In this document: piece by piece, positions 42,688 to 55,914 of the stretch
How the letters are laid out: each line of letters starts with the position of its first letter
Numbering within the stretch: position 1 is the stretch's first letter
Assembly: GCA_963989245.1 (NCBI GenBank)
Contig: OZ022346.1
Coordinates: forward strand, 2,998,462 to 3,062,461
From: Nansenia antarctica
Taxonomy: Eukaryota > Chordata > Actinopteri > Argentiniformes > Microstomatidae
Reading direction: 5' to 3'
Length of the DNA: 64,000 nucleotides
Made by a program: the position numbers and the translations under genes
Notes under the pieces: model-generated
Told to the model about the DNA's origin: nothing
The model's database searches: none
What the model saw: only the letters and a program-made list of their open reading frames with translations

Positions 42688-42766
<79 letters not shown>

Positions 42767-42775
42767 TATATTTTG
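42570..42775. repeat. GT/GTAT compound microsatellite
   Basis: About 200 bases of TGTG with TATG and CTGTG interruptions. Confidence 0.95.
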
Positions 42776-45429
42776 TAGTGAGGAAAGCGAAGCATTAGAT
42801 CATCTTTTTTGGGTATTGTCTTCAGGTGTCAGAATTTTGGTCTTGGAATGGCTGGCAAAAAACTATATTCATCTCAAAATAACCCTATAAAAAGGGATTC
42901 TATTGGGTGAGTATGAAGTGTATATAACTAAGATTCACCTGTAGCTTAAAATCTGTGTAAGCTTTACAATTAAAATAAACTGATTAGAAGTGATTTATTA
43001 ACTAGTAATAAACAAACAAGTATAACCATAAAAAAATAAAATATAATCTATATATATCATTTACCGGTTATGTTGTCTGTGGAAACTGATGATATACTGT
43101 ATATCACATAAAGGCAACCTTAATGTAATATAATGTAATAAACTTTATGTAGTATACTTTATATACTTTACATAAAGGCAACCTTAATGTAACGTGCAGT
43201 CATTACCCATCATACCATTATGAGGAATGTTCTGGTAACATCATATCCAACATGCCGTCTGCAGCAGGACAGATTGAACGGTCCGGCTCCGTCTCCTCAG
43301 ACAACAGGACGGTAGAGGATTGGGAAATGCCTCGGCCACCTCAGCGGAGCTTCCTGACAAGCAGCAACACAGAACTCTTCGACACACGGCGGTGTGGTGG
43401 AGGCGGGTGACAATGAACAAAGATGTTACTGGTGGAGGAAATAACACCTCAGTCGTCGGGATGCTGTTGTACTATTCATGGATGAGCCACAGGCATACCG
43501 TACATACCTTTCATACGTTTTTCTTTCCATTACTTGAGGCGCGCTCGGTTTAGCTTTCCCTCAGCACAATAGACCCAACGCAACTGTCAAGTGCAACCGA
43601 AGCCATGGAGCCATGGACACAGCAGGCCTGTCAGGAGGCACTGTTGGCTGTTCTTGCTCATTGCCTGAAAACAGAGAGAATGGTAATGATGAATCCAGAA
43701 CCTGGATGAATCACCACCATTATCTCCCAAGATGCCGTACCACCTGGTAGATAAACCAAACCACCAGCCTTATCTCTCGAGATGTAACCTGGGCCTTGGC
43801 CAAACCACCTTGGAGTAATAATTGACAAATGAAAGGTGCTCTGTTTTGTAAACCTTCTGATAGTCTCTGCCGATGGTAAGGGATTGGATAAGTCCCCCAT
43901 GTCCTTCTACAGTATGTGAGGCTATGGTTGTCTGTAGACATATTTGTCGTTTACGCCATGGAAACTTCTGCAGCTTGAGGTGCACTTCCACCACAAATAT
44001 GTTCCTGTACGTAGTTTATTTAAAATGAAACATACCTGTGACGTGAATGCATGTCAAACACACTGCTATAGGGATCTCCATTCGATATGCAGAGATGAAA
44101 TGTTTGAAATTGTCCTGCATAAATTCACTATCACCCCCCACAGTGAGAGAGAGGTAATTGTACTGGAACTCCAGGTCATATACGCTGTAATACGTTGACG
44201 ATTTTTGGAGCGGGAGCAATTTGGCATCTAAAACGCTGGGTATAAAATATGATGACAGCTTCGGAGAGGTTTCAAAGGCACACAGCTGTGTTACTGTCAA
44301 TACAACAATCAGCGTCTCCCATTAATACCCAGGTGTTATCACTTTTTAAATACAAATGATGTTTTACTCTCTTGATGTTTTTGTTTTCATATTTAACAGC
44401 GGGTGTCATGATGTCACAGGGGAGATAGATTTATAGATTTAATAAGGAATGGTGCTCCGACTCAGGTAGGCTCAGGTAGGTGGGGGTTGGTGACAATAAA
44501 AAGGAATGTTTTGTACAGGAGGAATTTCTTCAGCGGTGAGCTGCCAAACTTTTAACAATGCGTACTTGTCAAGAGAGATGCCTTCGGAAAACACCTTTCA
44601 TTCTTTTGGCGTATTTGGGGATCTTGTCTGTTGCAAGCCTGCAACAATATGGCTTTTGTCTTATTCTCTTCATTTCTCCATCTCAGTGATATAGACTTTA
44701 GATAACAAACGTCCAGATCTGCGAGAGCAAACAGAGAAGGTCTGACGCTGGGTAGATATGATGGAATGGAAAGTCGAGAGGCGTACAGGCAGGGTACAGG
44801 CAGGGTACAGGCAGCACAGAGACATTTAGACGACCACACCCCCGGTTGAGGGACCAGACACGAGAGCTGACACACACTAGCTAGTTTATTTGTCCTGTCA
44901 ATCATTTCAGTCAAACAACCTAAAGACACACCTTGATAAGCTGACAGCTTATGTTGGAAGGGAAAACAGAAGCACCCATAATATCGACAGTTAGCTGTCA
45001 CCGTGTGCATAACGACTCATTCGGAAGGTACTTGAGTTGGTTTGACATTGAAACGTAGACAGAAGAAGAAGCCTATATATCCAACAGTGGCAAGTGGTGA
45101 GTGACGTACACAACTTGTGTGTCGCCCCCCAAAAAATTGGGATTAGGATCTGATAGTAGTTAGCAGAGTTGGTATTGTTGAGGCTTCCGTGGATCATTCC
45201 ATCAGCTAGTTTACGTTTTGTTGAAATGTAACACTGAGATGCCTGCCACTTCTAGTTTAGGCCAGAGCTTCCGAGAGCTTCTGAGGAAACAAGTACCGTG
45301 CAGTGGGTCGAACCACTAACCACCCTAACCCTAAGTCACCAACTGATGTGATTCTGTTTGACAGTCGTCTGCTGGTGATGCCCGTCCACCATCCCCAACC
45401 CCTCGCTGTGCGTCTCCTATAGACCACTC
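42776..45429. other. No gene seen
   Basis: AACCTTAATGTAA and CTTTATGTAG motifs repeat near 43115-43195; otherwise nothing recognised in 2.6 kb. Confidence 0.5.
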
Positions 45430-45600
45430 ACGTTTCACGTTTCAAGTTTCAAGTTTCAAGTTTCAAGTTTTATTGTTACTTCACATTACAAGAATGTAAG
45501 AGAGTCAAATTCTTAGGCTTCGGTTCCTGACATTGCAGCACAAGACAATAAGTCAATAGGCATAATTCAAGATTTTTTAAAAAGTGACAATAGTACAGGA
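45430..45600 (-). mobile_element. LINE 3' end with TTTCAAG repeat tail
   Basis: Five TTTCAAG/TTTCACG units at 45430-45468 then TTTTATTGTTACTTCACATT; read on the minus strand this is a retroposon end with CTTGAAA tail repeats. Confidence 0.5.
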
Positions 45601-46945
45601 CTTAAGTGACAAATAAGACAGGATCCAATTTGTAGTAGCAATTAGCGGGATACAATTAGCACGCGGGCGCTGTTAGAGATCAACATTAAACACTAGGTGA
45701 CAGTATAAAAAAATGACCAGTTGTGCAGTTCTCTTTGGAGGGGGAAAAAATGAACCAAGATGTGACCTTGTGACTTAAGGCATACAGTCCTTACAAGCTC
45801 ACCACCTTCATGTTCTCTGTAATATCCTTGTGAAGACAGCGAGTATGTGGGGCTTCGTGGACATATTTTAGTGTGACAAAAATTTCTGTACAAACCCTCT
45901 GTGTCAACAGTCTGTCTGTGTTCTGTGACATCTTACTCAGGATGACAAAACAAAAATGTGTGTTGTGGCGTTGCTTAAATGTATGCTAAAAATGCAACAC
46001 AACGCACGACGCGAGTGCCAGCCAGAGCGTGTTCTACTGATAGCATTTCTATTGGCAGGGATGTCGTCTGCGGTGTAAATTGATCCGGTGCTTCATTGTC
46101 TCATTCAGAAGAACAGGGAACAGTAGTGCACAAGTATGGGAAGAGATCAATGGTTGTCTGAGGGGTGAGGGGTGAGGGGTGATCTGAGGTTTGAGGGGTA
46201 CACTCCTGGTCAGAACTTTCACTCAGGAATGACAGCTAGGGAAAGACAATGAGCAATGAATAACTAAAACAATACATGTTACCGTTTGGCTAAAATGAAA
46301 CACTTCAAACAGGGCCACTATTTAAATGATTAGGTTGTGTGTGTTACCTGGCTAAAGCACCACGACATGGCAGTAGTCAAGCCTGCAGTGCTCTGCCCTA
46401 TGCTGGTCTCTACAATATTTATTATCAATCATTTTACCTTGTCAACAAAATATTATATATATATATACATTGATATACATTGATATACTGTATCTTACTC
46501 TTGTTGTTTGTAGAACAAATTCTTACTCGCAAATGACGCCTTGACAAGTGGCAAGTGGTTTAAATGAAGTGTGTAGTATTGTTCTAGGATTCGTTCATTT
46601 TCAGAGGAGAAATGGGTAAATGGGTATAGTATCATATTTTTTGGGACAACATCCTCTTTGAGTTCTGTACCTGAAAAGAGCAGGACATGTTCGTTCGTGC
46701 GTGTCTCTGTCAGGACGGGAATAAGACCTGAATGAAAACATGCTCTTAAGCTTCCTCACTTGGTGAGTGAACAGATCCAGGTGTTTGTTATTGCAGACTT
46801 GCCTTCTGGTAAGGGGGTGTGGCAAGGTGAGACAGTGCTGCGTTGTCTTACGTGACACTGAAATCCAGAGAGATTCACATCAACTGTCATCCTCAGTTGG
46901 GATGTGTTCGGTCTCTCTCTCCAAATGCTCCTAATGCCCCTTTAT
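45601..46945. other. No gene seen
   Basis: GGGGTGAGGGGTGA short tandem at 46160-46185; nothing else recognised. Confidence 0.5.
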
Positions 46946-47002
46946 ATATACTCTATATATATATATATATATATATACAGTATATATATATAACACATAT
47001 AT

Positions 47003-47066
<64 letters not shown>
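46946..47066. repeat. TA microsatellite
   Basis: Long TA tracts with short CA interruptions. Confidence 0.95.
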
Positions 47067-49177
47067 TATATAACAGGTGTTGTGTCGGAGATACAGTGGC
47101 TATACTTTCACGACAAGGAACCATCGAACCAATTTAGTAATTTGGGTGAACTATTTATTTAACTAAAGTGTTTAAGGGGCTAAGTGTTTACTTATAAAGA
47201 TGTACTGTATGACACGATTGCCTATAGTCCATAACACAGAGGAATGACTATTCTACAGGATATACAATACTGTTCTTACTGTTGTGTTACCTAACACCTC
47301 CTGAATAAGCCTCTTGGTGTTGGTGGCAGGTTCCAGACGGAGACACAGTGAAGACAGTGGCTCTCTGCCATCTCCGCAGCAACAATGTGACTTTCTACTG
47401 TTACGTCCAGCCAGCTGTCAGGGAACGGTGTTTACAGTATATAGATCCGCCCTCTTAACTACCAGACATTAGATCTGGAGATAACAGAAGCCATGGCTGC
47501 CACCTTTACCACGACACAGCGATAATGAGACGTGTTCAACCTTCACTTCTTTGTCTGTTTTTGTGTCCTTTTCAGATTACGTATAAAGTTTTTTTTCGTT
47601 TTTTTTTATCAGAATCAACTGCTTTGTTCCCTCAGACAAGACTACCAGATGTGTAATGTTACGGTTTGACTCTCCAGCCAGGAGTTTTCTCACTGTGTGA
47701 GTTTCTTATCGAGATATATTTGCATACGGCTATGTAAACAATAACAGTGCATCGACCGCATGAAATATTCCCCCCAGGCCGTTTAGACTTCCCTGAGAGA
47801 CAGATAGGACAAAACTCCTTTGTTCATCTCTAGAACAGAAGTTATATTGTGGTTAAGCTCGTTCGCTTCAATGGAATGTACTGTTGAGAGAGCGTCCAAT
47901 TAAAAACACGCCCAACAGTTTTCAGTTTTGATTCTCTCTCTGATTTCAGAGATACTTATGACGCCCTGCTAATTAGAATAAATACACAGTGTGACATGTT
48001 GGTGACTTTGTGACTGATTTGTAGGATAATAGTATTTATACGGGGAGAGGTAGTAGCTGCACCCTTTCTGTGATTGGTCTGTCCTGATCCAACACACACT
48101 TCATCTAACGGGGCCGCGGCATCTTTCTGGTTGGATCACTTTCTGTCATTTGTGGCGATCGCCTGTCTGTCTTACATGAGGTGTTGGCCACAGCTCAGGT
48201 AGATCTCAGGTAGATCTCAGGTACAGCTCAGGTAGATCTCAGGTAGATCTGCAGCCAGACTCCTGTGCACTTTGTGAGGGACACAGCATAACAGGGCCGT
48301 TCTGTGCAGGAGGGACAATGTTCAACTGATTACATAGTATGCCAATGACATTGTTCTATGCAGTGTCTTATAAAATCATGATTTTTTTTCTCTCTTTTTC
48401 TCATTTACATAAGTCAATTGAGAAGTCATTCGTTCAGAACAGATAACCATTACAACAGACACTCCCTTTCTACCACCCTGTGCCAGTTGTCTTTCTGTAA
48501 TGACAGTGTGCCCACGCAGCCATGCGGTCCCGTAAATGAGGAGTCACACAGGAGTTTCTCAGCCTGTTGACTGTTATTGCTACAGTCACTTCCATAGTTC
48601 TGGGAAACGGCACCCCCCCGCCCCCCATCTCTGCAGGCATCTCTGGACATCAGAAGGTAGTGAACTCATCCTCTCCGCATGACGTCAAGAACATAGTCGA
48701 AGAATATCTTATTGATACAAATAATATTGACTCAACTCGGTGTTCATTGTCATTAAAACTCACCACCAAGAGAGATAGCAGGACTGAGCTCATTAGAATG
48801 ACTCGGACGACTTTAGTTGAACCCTTTAGTTTGTAACTGTGAGTGTCCCAAATACAATATGCCTTCAGCACATGTTGAGATATACAGTATACTGTACTGT
48901 AGACTCAGTAATAAAACCATTATACCATAACTGGCCATTGGCTAATTTAATGGAAAATAAAAAATCTTATGCTATATTTTAACGGTGTAAAAAAGTATTT
49001 GCGCAAAAAGACTCTGGCATGGCATTATGGGGGGTGTCTGAAATATCTGGACTATTTTCAAGGCCAGAATCTTGCAGGTCACCTGATGGCATTAGAGCCA
49101 TGAACATGCTTCTATTAACGCTACTCCACCTGAGCCCAGACTAGACCAGCGAACATCTGGTTAGACTGATGTCTGTT
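47067..49177. other. No gene seen
   Basis: CTCAGGTAGAT is repeated four to five times at 48195-48250. Otherwise nothing recognised. Confidence 0.5.
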
Positions 49178-49670
49178 AAACGCAAATATCGAATCAGCCA
49201 ATCATGTGGTAGCAACTCAAAGCATTTAGGCATGTAGACATGGTCAAGACGATCTGCTGAAGTTCAAACCAGCACCAGAATGAGAAAGAAAGGTGACTTT
49301 GAATGTGGCGTGGGTGTTGGTGCCAGACGGGCTGTTTTGAGTATTTCAGAAGGTGCTGATCTACTGGGATTTTCCCGCACAACCATCTCAGAGAACAGAG
49401 AATGGTCAGAAAAATAGAAAATATCCAGTGAGCGGCAGTTCTCTGGGCGAAAATGGTGGCGTTGGTGTAATGGTGTGGGGGATATCTTCTTGGCACAAAT
49501 CTTCAACTACTGCGTGATACTATAATGTCAATACGGACCAAAAACTCTGAGGAATGTTTCCAGCACCTTGTTGAAAATATGCCACATGGAATTAAGTCAC
49601 TTCTGAAGGCAAAAGAGGGGGTCCAACCCAGTACTAGCAAGGTGTACCTAATAAAGTGGCCGGTGAGTGT
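49178..49670 (+). mobile_element. Tc1-like transposon remnant
   Basis: The right terminal repeat GGTGTACCTAATAAAGTGGC plus CGGTGAGTGT (49641-49670) is a typical Tc1-type end. Upstream, pieces such as CACCAGAATGAGAAAGAAAG, TTGGTGCCAGACGGGCTG and TGGTCAGAAAAATAGAAAAT recall Tc1-type internal sequence, and GTGTAATGGTGTGGGGGATA that around the transposase middle. The left terminal repeat is absent and the frame is broken. Confidence 0.65.
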
Positions 49671-49824
49671 CTTTTGCCTTCAAAACTATACAGTACACAC
49701 TGTCTAGCTTCAAAACTGTTAACACTATCATGTGACGTCATGGATAATCAGTCCTTCATCCACAGCTCTGTTGAGTCTCCAGAACGCTCCCTCGGCTATT
49801 TACCCAAAAGAAGTGGTAGGGAGA
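49671..49824. other. No gene seen
   Basis: Short spacer. Confidence 0.4.
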
Positions 49825-49829
49825 ATAAC

Positions 49830-49879
<50 letters not shown>

Positions 49880-49908
49880 TGATGATGATGATGATGATGA
49901 TAATAATG

Positions 49909-49960
<52 letters not shown>

Positions 49961-50190
49961 GACTTATATAGCGCTTTTCTAGACACTCAAAGACGCTTTG
50001 CAAACTGAAAAGATCGAGTAGTAATAATAAAAAGAAACAAAAGGTAAATAGAAGAAAGTATAGGGGTCTAATTAAGGTAGTGCTGGGGACACATGGGAAG
50101 GGGAGGGGGAGAGGGTTAACTGGTGAAGGCGAGCTTGAAGAGGTGGGTTTTGAGGGCCTGTTTAAATGTTGCCTTGTTGTTTACTTTACT
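49825..50190 (-). mobile_element. LINE 3' part with ATA/ATG tail (family L3)
   Basis: Tail of AAT units with a GAT block (49825-49960), then ACTTATATAGCGCTTTTCTA, CAAACTGAAAAGATCGAGTA. At 50124-50187 the minus strand encodes FKQALKTHLFKLAF, the conserved C-terminal end of the ORF2. 5' truncated soon after. Confidence 0.75.
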
Positions 50191-51668
50191 TTGACTTTAT
50201 ATCTCAACAAAGACAATGTTACGTACAGTTATTACTCTCTCAGAAGCTGATTCTATAAATGAACACTCGGTGAAACAATCATGGTTATGCTGCATCTAAA
50301 CCTGCCAACCACATACGTACGTATGCACACAGCAGGTGAAATCTAGAACGTAGCATTCTGATTCTTGAGTTCATGCTAATGTGTTGTATTCAATTGCAGT
50401 ATGTGTGGATATGCAAATGAGATGTTTTTAGAAATGCAATTATACTATTAGACTTATTGTCTTTTTAGTTTGCTGTTGTGTTTTGTCTTATAATTACTTT
50501 ATTTTTCTTACTTTCTACTTCTTGGAGTTATTTGTTTTTCCTTAATCTCTGTCCTTGTTGTGACGCCTAGATGTTTGTTGTTTAAAAACGTACCAAAATA
50601 AATAATAACAAAAAAGAAATGCAGTTATTTATGGAATGACCCCCAAAAAAAAGGTTTACTATGATGGTGACACGTGTCCCTTAAAAATAACATTTAAAAA
50701 GGAAAATATTAACGTTGAATTTTTGGATGAACACCAAACCCTGTTGATTGTCTGGTCCATTGACTGACAACGACTAAATGTATCCAAATTAAATTGTGTA
50801 GTAACTTTCAGCACAGACACTGCTGCTCCCTACCCCTACAGACGGCACATCCTATCTGTTCTCCCTTCCATCCCTCGCCGCTGCGCTCACACAGTAACAG
50901 TAACGCATTTGGCCCTCAGATCCATGTTGCATACCTCAGGCCCTTGTCTAAACAGGAAAAGGAGTTTGAATCAGTACCCCTTTGTAGTGGATAACTTTAC
51001 TGGGCAACCTTCCAACTTGTCTTGGTTGAACAGCTTGACAGTGAGCGAGAAAGAAGAAAAAACTAAAAAAACGTTACGATTCTGCCTCTGGAGCTTGATC
51101 TCATGACTGTGTGGTGGACTGCATACATCAGGCCTGTCTTAGATCCTACACACGCTGCAGCTTCTGACTCAGGAGGACACTTAGGGTGCATCCGGCAGTG
51201 TCGTGTCAAGCCCCCTGTGTTTTGACACAGAATTCCTTCAAAGAGCCACTGTTAGGAAGCTACCTTTTGAAATGTATGACTGTGTACACAGCGTGTGTAT
51301 ATACTGGAATGAAAGCCTGCTGTGCTTATCTTTGACATAAAGGTTGCGGTGGCTGTGTTCAGCATACCAATATGTTGGTACATTTAATTTGATGTCAAGT
51401 TGATACCGTTATCTAAAAAAACACACCAACATTCACAATCTACAGTGCAGTATTTGCTAAGTAAGTATACTTATCATAAGCTAATTTGTCTTATCCATCA
51501 GCTTAAAGGAGATTAAAATGTTGAATACGTTTATAAAGATATGAGGCCTCGATGGCGCCTACTGCGGTCGCATTGGTGTGTTGGTGCACAACGGTTTGTC
51601 TGTTTTTGTCTTTTAATTCTGTTTATTGCGATTCCACTCTGATTACTCTCACAAGGAGCAGCCTTACC
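50191..51668. other. No gene seen
   Basis: AT-rich in the first 600 bases; nothing recognised. Confidence 0.5.
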
Positions 51669-51855
51669 GAGGGGTAAGAGAGGCCGGCTAGAGGGAGGTG
51701 CTGGTGACTGGAGGGTTGTCTGATATCAAATACCACTGCTGTTGTGTCCTTGAGCAAGACACTTCGCCCCTACTTGCTCCAGGGACATTGGGGGACTACA
51801 GCTGAACCCTGTGCCAGTTTTATTGTACTCAATGACAACAAGGTTGAATCTAAGA
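51669..51855 (+). mobile_element. SINE (family S2)
   Basis: GGTAAGAGAGGCCGGCTAGA, CTGGTGACTGGAGGGTTG, CTTGAGCAAGACACTTCGCC and CTCAATGACAACAAGGTTGA match 57.6 kb in order. The start relates to the A-box region of the SINE at 9.0 kb. Confidence 0.65.
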
Positions 51856-51895
51856 ACGGCTTCTGTTGCTGCCCCCCCCCCGACCACCTGATGAC

Positions 51896-52090
51896 CCTCT
51901 GCTGGGCTGACCTCTGACCTCTGCTGGGCTGACCTCTGACCTGGTGGGCTGACCTCTGACCTGGTGGGCTGACCTCTGACCTGCTGGGCTGACCTCTGAC
52001 CTGGTGGGCTGACCTCTGACCTGGTGGGCTGACCTCTGACCTGGTGGGCTGACCTCTGACCTGGTGGGCTGACCTCTGACCTCTGACCTG
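51896..52090. repeat. 20-base minisatellite
   Basis: About ten units of CTGACCTCTGACCTGGTGGG with GCTGGG and CTCTG variants. Confidence 0.95.
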
Positions 52091-52213
52091 TTGGACTGAC
52101 AAAGTGAAAACACGTTTTTAGAGATTTCTGCAACACAGAAATACTTCATGTGCATAACATTTGCTAAAAAATAGTGACAAAGATGTCATCAACAAATCAC
52201 TCAGTAAGTTGAA
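52091..52213. other. No gene seen
   Basis: Short spacer. Confidence 0.4.
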
Positions 52214-52754
52214 TTGAGTCTTGATGCAAGGTTAATAGTTCATGTGATTTTGGAATCAATCTCTTTGTTTTTATAGGGCCTCTGATTTGCATAGGAATCA
52301 ATTACACACTGTGTAGATTAGGATGTCACTACCAACTCTCAAATGTTATAATTTTCTCTTGCTCCTGACAAACTCCTCAGTCCCTGCCAGTGACAAATAC
52401 TGTATACCCATAACTTGATGCAGCTCCACTATTCTTCACACCAGAGATGGTGCAGAAACTGGGAGCATCAAAGGTTTTTTTTGGCCACTTGGTTATAGAC
52501 CGATGTTGCAGAGTGACTGAGATGATGTTGTCCCATCCACTGTGCTTCTTCCTCTCCACCATGTACTGTGTACATGTTTGTCTCCCCAGGCCTCAGGGTC
52601 ACATTCCTGAGCAGTTTTGTTCCTCTCCATCTGCTCAGTTTGTAATGACAACCTGATCCACATTGACTCTTATGCAAATCAGAGACCCTATAAAAACAAA
52701 GATATTGATTCCAAAATGACATGAACTATTATCCTTGCATTAAGATGGACTCAA
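52214..52754. mobile_element. Family B element with about 90-base terminal inverted repeats
   Basis: The arm at 52214-52302 (GAGTCTTGATGCAAGGTTAA to GATTTGCATAGGAATCAA) is the reverse complement of 52653-52754 with about 10% mismatch. Total 541 bases. The interior (GACAAACTCCTCAGTCCCTG, AGATGGTGCAGAAACTGG) is shared with 36.2-36.4 kb; a lone arm lies at 21.9 kb. Long arms suit a Tc1-like or foldback MITE; no coding. Confidence 0.75.
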
Positions 52755-52859
52755 TGGACCATCCAACATCAGTCCTCAAAAAAAAAGAAAGTATGGCCCC
52801 CTCTAGTGGTTGTGGCCATAAGCGACCGCTTAGGCCGTTAATGTATTGGGCCGGCCCTG
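52755..52859. mobile_element. End of a hAT-like element (GGGCCGGCCCTG)
   Basis: CCATCCAACATCAGTCCTC, ATAAGCGACCGCTTAGGC and GGGCCGGCCCTGG as at 11.96-12.05 kb; the other end is not seen. Confidence 0.5.
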
Positions 52860-53392
52860 GTAGTGTGTGTAGTGTTGTGTAGTGTGTGTAGTGTTGTGTA
52901 GTGTGTGTAGTGTTGTGTAGTGTTGTGTAGTGTGTGTAGTCTGTGTAGTGTTGTGTAGTGTAGTGTGTGTAGTGGTGTGTGGTGGTGTGTAGTGTGTGTT
53001 GTGTAGTGTGTGTAATGTTGTGTAGTGTGTATAGTGTTGTGTAGTGTGTGTAGTGTGTGTAGTGTTGTGTTGTGTGGTGTTGTGTAGTGTGTGTAGTGTT
53101 GTGTAGTGTTGTGTTGTGTTGTGTAGTGTTGTGGGGTGTTGTGTAGTGTGTGTAGTGTTGTGTAGTGTGTGTAGTGTTGTGTAGTGTGTGTAGTGTTGTG
53201 TAGTGTTGTGTTGTGTTGTGTAGTGTTGAGTAGTGTTGTGTTGTGTGGTGTAGTGTAGTGTTGTGGTGTGTAGTGTGTGTAGTGTTGTGTTGTGTTGTGT
53301 GGTGTGTAGTGTAGTGTGTGTAGTGTGTGTAGTGTTGTGTAGTGTTGTGTAGTGTTGAGTAGTGTTGTGTAGTATTGTGTAGTGTTGTGTAG
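52860..53392. repeat. TGTGTAGTGT microsatellite, 530 bases
   Basis: Irregular mixture of GTGTAGTGT, TGTGT and GTTGTGTA units. Confidence 0.95.
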
Positions 53393-53690
53393 TAGCTATA
53401 TACAGTTAAGATAGTTATGTACAGTTAAGGTAGATATGTACAGTTAAGGTAGCTATGTACAGTTAAGGTAGTTATGTAAAGTTACCGTAGATATGTACAG
53501 TTACGGTAGATATGTACAGTTATGGTAGATATGCACAGTTAAGGTAGTTATGTACAGTTAAGGTAGCTATGTACAGTTAAGGTAGATATGTACAGTTATG
53601 GTAGATATGTACAGTTCAGGTAGTTATGTACAGTTAAGGTAGATATGTACAGTTAAAGTAATTATGTACAGTTAAGGTAGATAAATGAAC
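53393..53690. repeat. 19-base minisatellite
   Basis: About 15 units of GTACAGTTAAGGTAGATAT with GCTAT, GTTAT and TTACGG variants, starting directly after the previous array. Confidence 0.95.
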
Positions 53691-55914
53691 GCATAAGAAC
53701 TATGAGCTACTACTAAATATAATTCCACAACTGGACACTACTTCATTTCCAATCATAGTGGAGGTATGATATATAGCAGATATATATATGGTATATGGCA
53801 TTCTCACGCACCTGTCTCATTCGAATCACGTCTACAACGTCCCAGTTCTGCATCCAGTTGAACGTGTGATTCAAGTAGCTTGTGTAAGCCCGGGGCAGCC
53901 AATATAATTCCACAACTGGATAGTACGTTGTTTCCAATCATAGTTAGCTAGATTACTTACTTAGCTAGCTTACTTACTTATCAATTCATGTGTGAACGGC
54001 GAACATTACTGGCGGACACGGCTTGGGATTCCATGTAATATACAAGGAACTGTGTGTGAAAGGGGCGACACTGATGACAGGCGCTTCCAGTACAACAGGA
54101 GCCCCTCTATCAGTACTCAGAGTCACCTTCATTCATTTAGGACAGATTTGTTTGAATGTTTGTTGAGCTGGTTCGTTTGTCTACCTGGCTAGCTAAGGCA
54201 ACACACATTTACAAACCAACTAGCCAACTGATGAAGGAGGACAACAGTAACAATCTACAGTTGTATCTACCTCTTTTTAAAACATGTTTATCTAGCTACC
54301 ACTATTAAAGGGCCAGTATGTAACATTCAACAAGCTTTCTAACACATTCCTACTGGTGGTAAGGACTATGTTTAATCAGGAGCAATCAATAAATGACATC
54401 CCTTGAAATAAATATTTCATTTACACGCGTCATAACACGAGTGTAACGCGAAAACACTTTCTGAAATGCAGCGTCCTATCCGATACTTGTTATTGGCTTG
54501 TTCTACATTTCAAAGAGGCAGCCACCTCAGACAGAAGGAGAGGATCAGTGAATGCACCCTAACCCTAACCCTAGAACAGGTTCTATTATTATTAGGGAGG
54601 ATGTTGTTGTTGTTTGGAAGTTCTGAGGACATTTTTAAAATCCTAACCTATTCATACTATATGGTGAAAGATATAAACTCCAGCTTTGATCGGGCCTGAA
54701 AAGTCATGACGACCTGGCCTGAGTCCGGCATCTATCCACTCCAACGACAAATACATGAATAAGCCTGAACCCGACCCCCGCATGTTTATTCACTTCCTGC
54801 TAATAATATGAAGCGGATTTAGTGAAGATTATAGAGTAACATTTGTCATGTCACAGCAGCCATAATAGCCATAACATGTAGACGCTGATTTGTAAACATG
54901 TTGCTAGTGGCAGTAGCACATCATGTGCAATTGTTTTCAGCTGCTCGTGGATTGCTAGTTTACTATCCCGTTATCGATGTTACATTAGCAGAACAAGACA
55001 TCGTTTCAGCAACATTAGATGAGTGGTAATATGCTATTTGTGCAGTTAGATCGTTTTTGTTAACAATCTTCTAAGTTGAATGTAAAAGAACATTTCCATA
55101 CCAGACCTGAACCATCATTCCTGCTGTCATGAATAACGGTGTGACATGGCTAATTGTTTCTCCAGTGTTCCTCTGTTAGACAGGGTGGTAACTCTAAGAA
55201 CCATGTTCTTTGGCCCTGTTCGTGGCTGCCTGCCCTCATTATGACAAGGGTAATGACCTATAGTAGCTAGCCAGGGCTAGAACGTGGACCGTGGACCAGT
55301 TGACATAAGGGCTAGTTGAAGGCTCATTATTCCTCCAGAGCCGATCCCTTATACACGACCGGTGCTGGTCACAGTCCTGCCAGCTGAGAAGAATGACTCC
55401 CTGAGGCCCTTGATGTTGTGGCCATTCAAAAATCCCTTTTCAAGAGTGGCGTTCTGAAGGACTTACCCGTGTTGAGTCACACAGGATCAAAACGGGGGAA
55501 GGCGTCATCAGGGTGTGGAGGGCGAGCTCCACTCGCCTCGGTGTTTGAGTTTCAGTGGCAGAGGGTAAATATGGTGGAGGTTAAGTTTGTTTCAACAACA
55601 TAAACTACCGGTGGTCGCTTTTGATTCAGGATCAAGGAGGAGGAGGGGGGTGGGGGATAGGGCATATGATGTGTGTGACCAGGGTGGGGCAATGCTACTA
55701 TGGGGAAGGCTTTTCAAAGCTTAGGAGTTTAAGGGTCAAACTGCTGTTGCAAGTCTGTACAGCCGTGTCGTTGACACTAATGTGGTGGTGTTTCCTTGAC
55801 AGGACATAGGTAGTCCCCCCCCCCCCCCCCCTCTCTCTCTCTGGTCTGGGGTGTGGTTTTGCTGCTTGACCTTTTGCTTGTTGGTCAATCATATATGTGA
55901 CACGTTCTAGTGTT
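53691..55914. other. No gene seen
   Basis: ATAATTCCACAACTGGA...TTTCCAATCATAGT occurs at 53719-53759 and again at 53902-53942. CCCTAACCCTAACCCTA at 54557-54573 is a short telomere-like run. C run at 55815-55831. Confidence 0.5.

Noticed and set aside
54557..54573. Interstitial telomere repeat
   Set aside because: Fewer than three CCCTAA units, within chance or minor repeat range.
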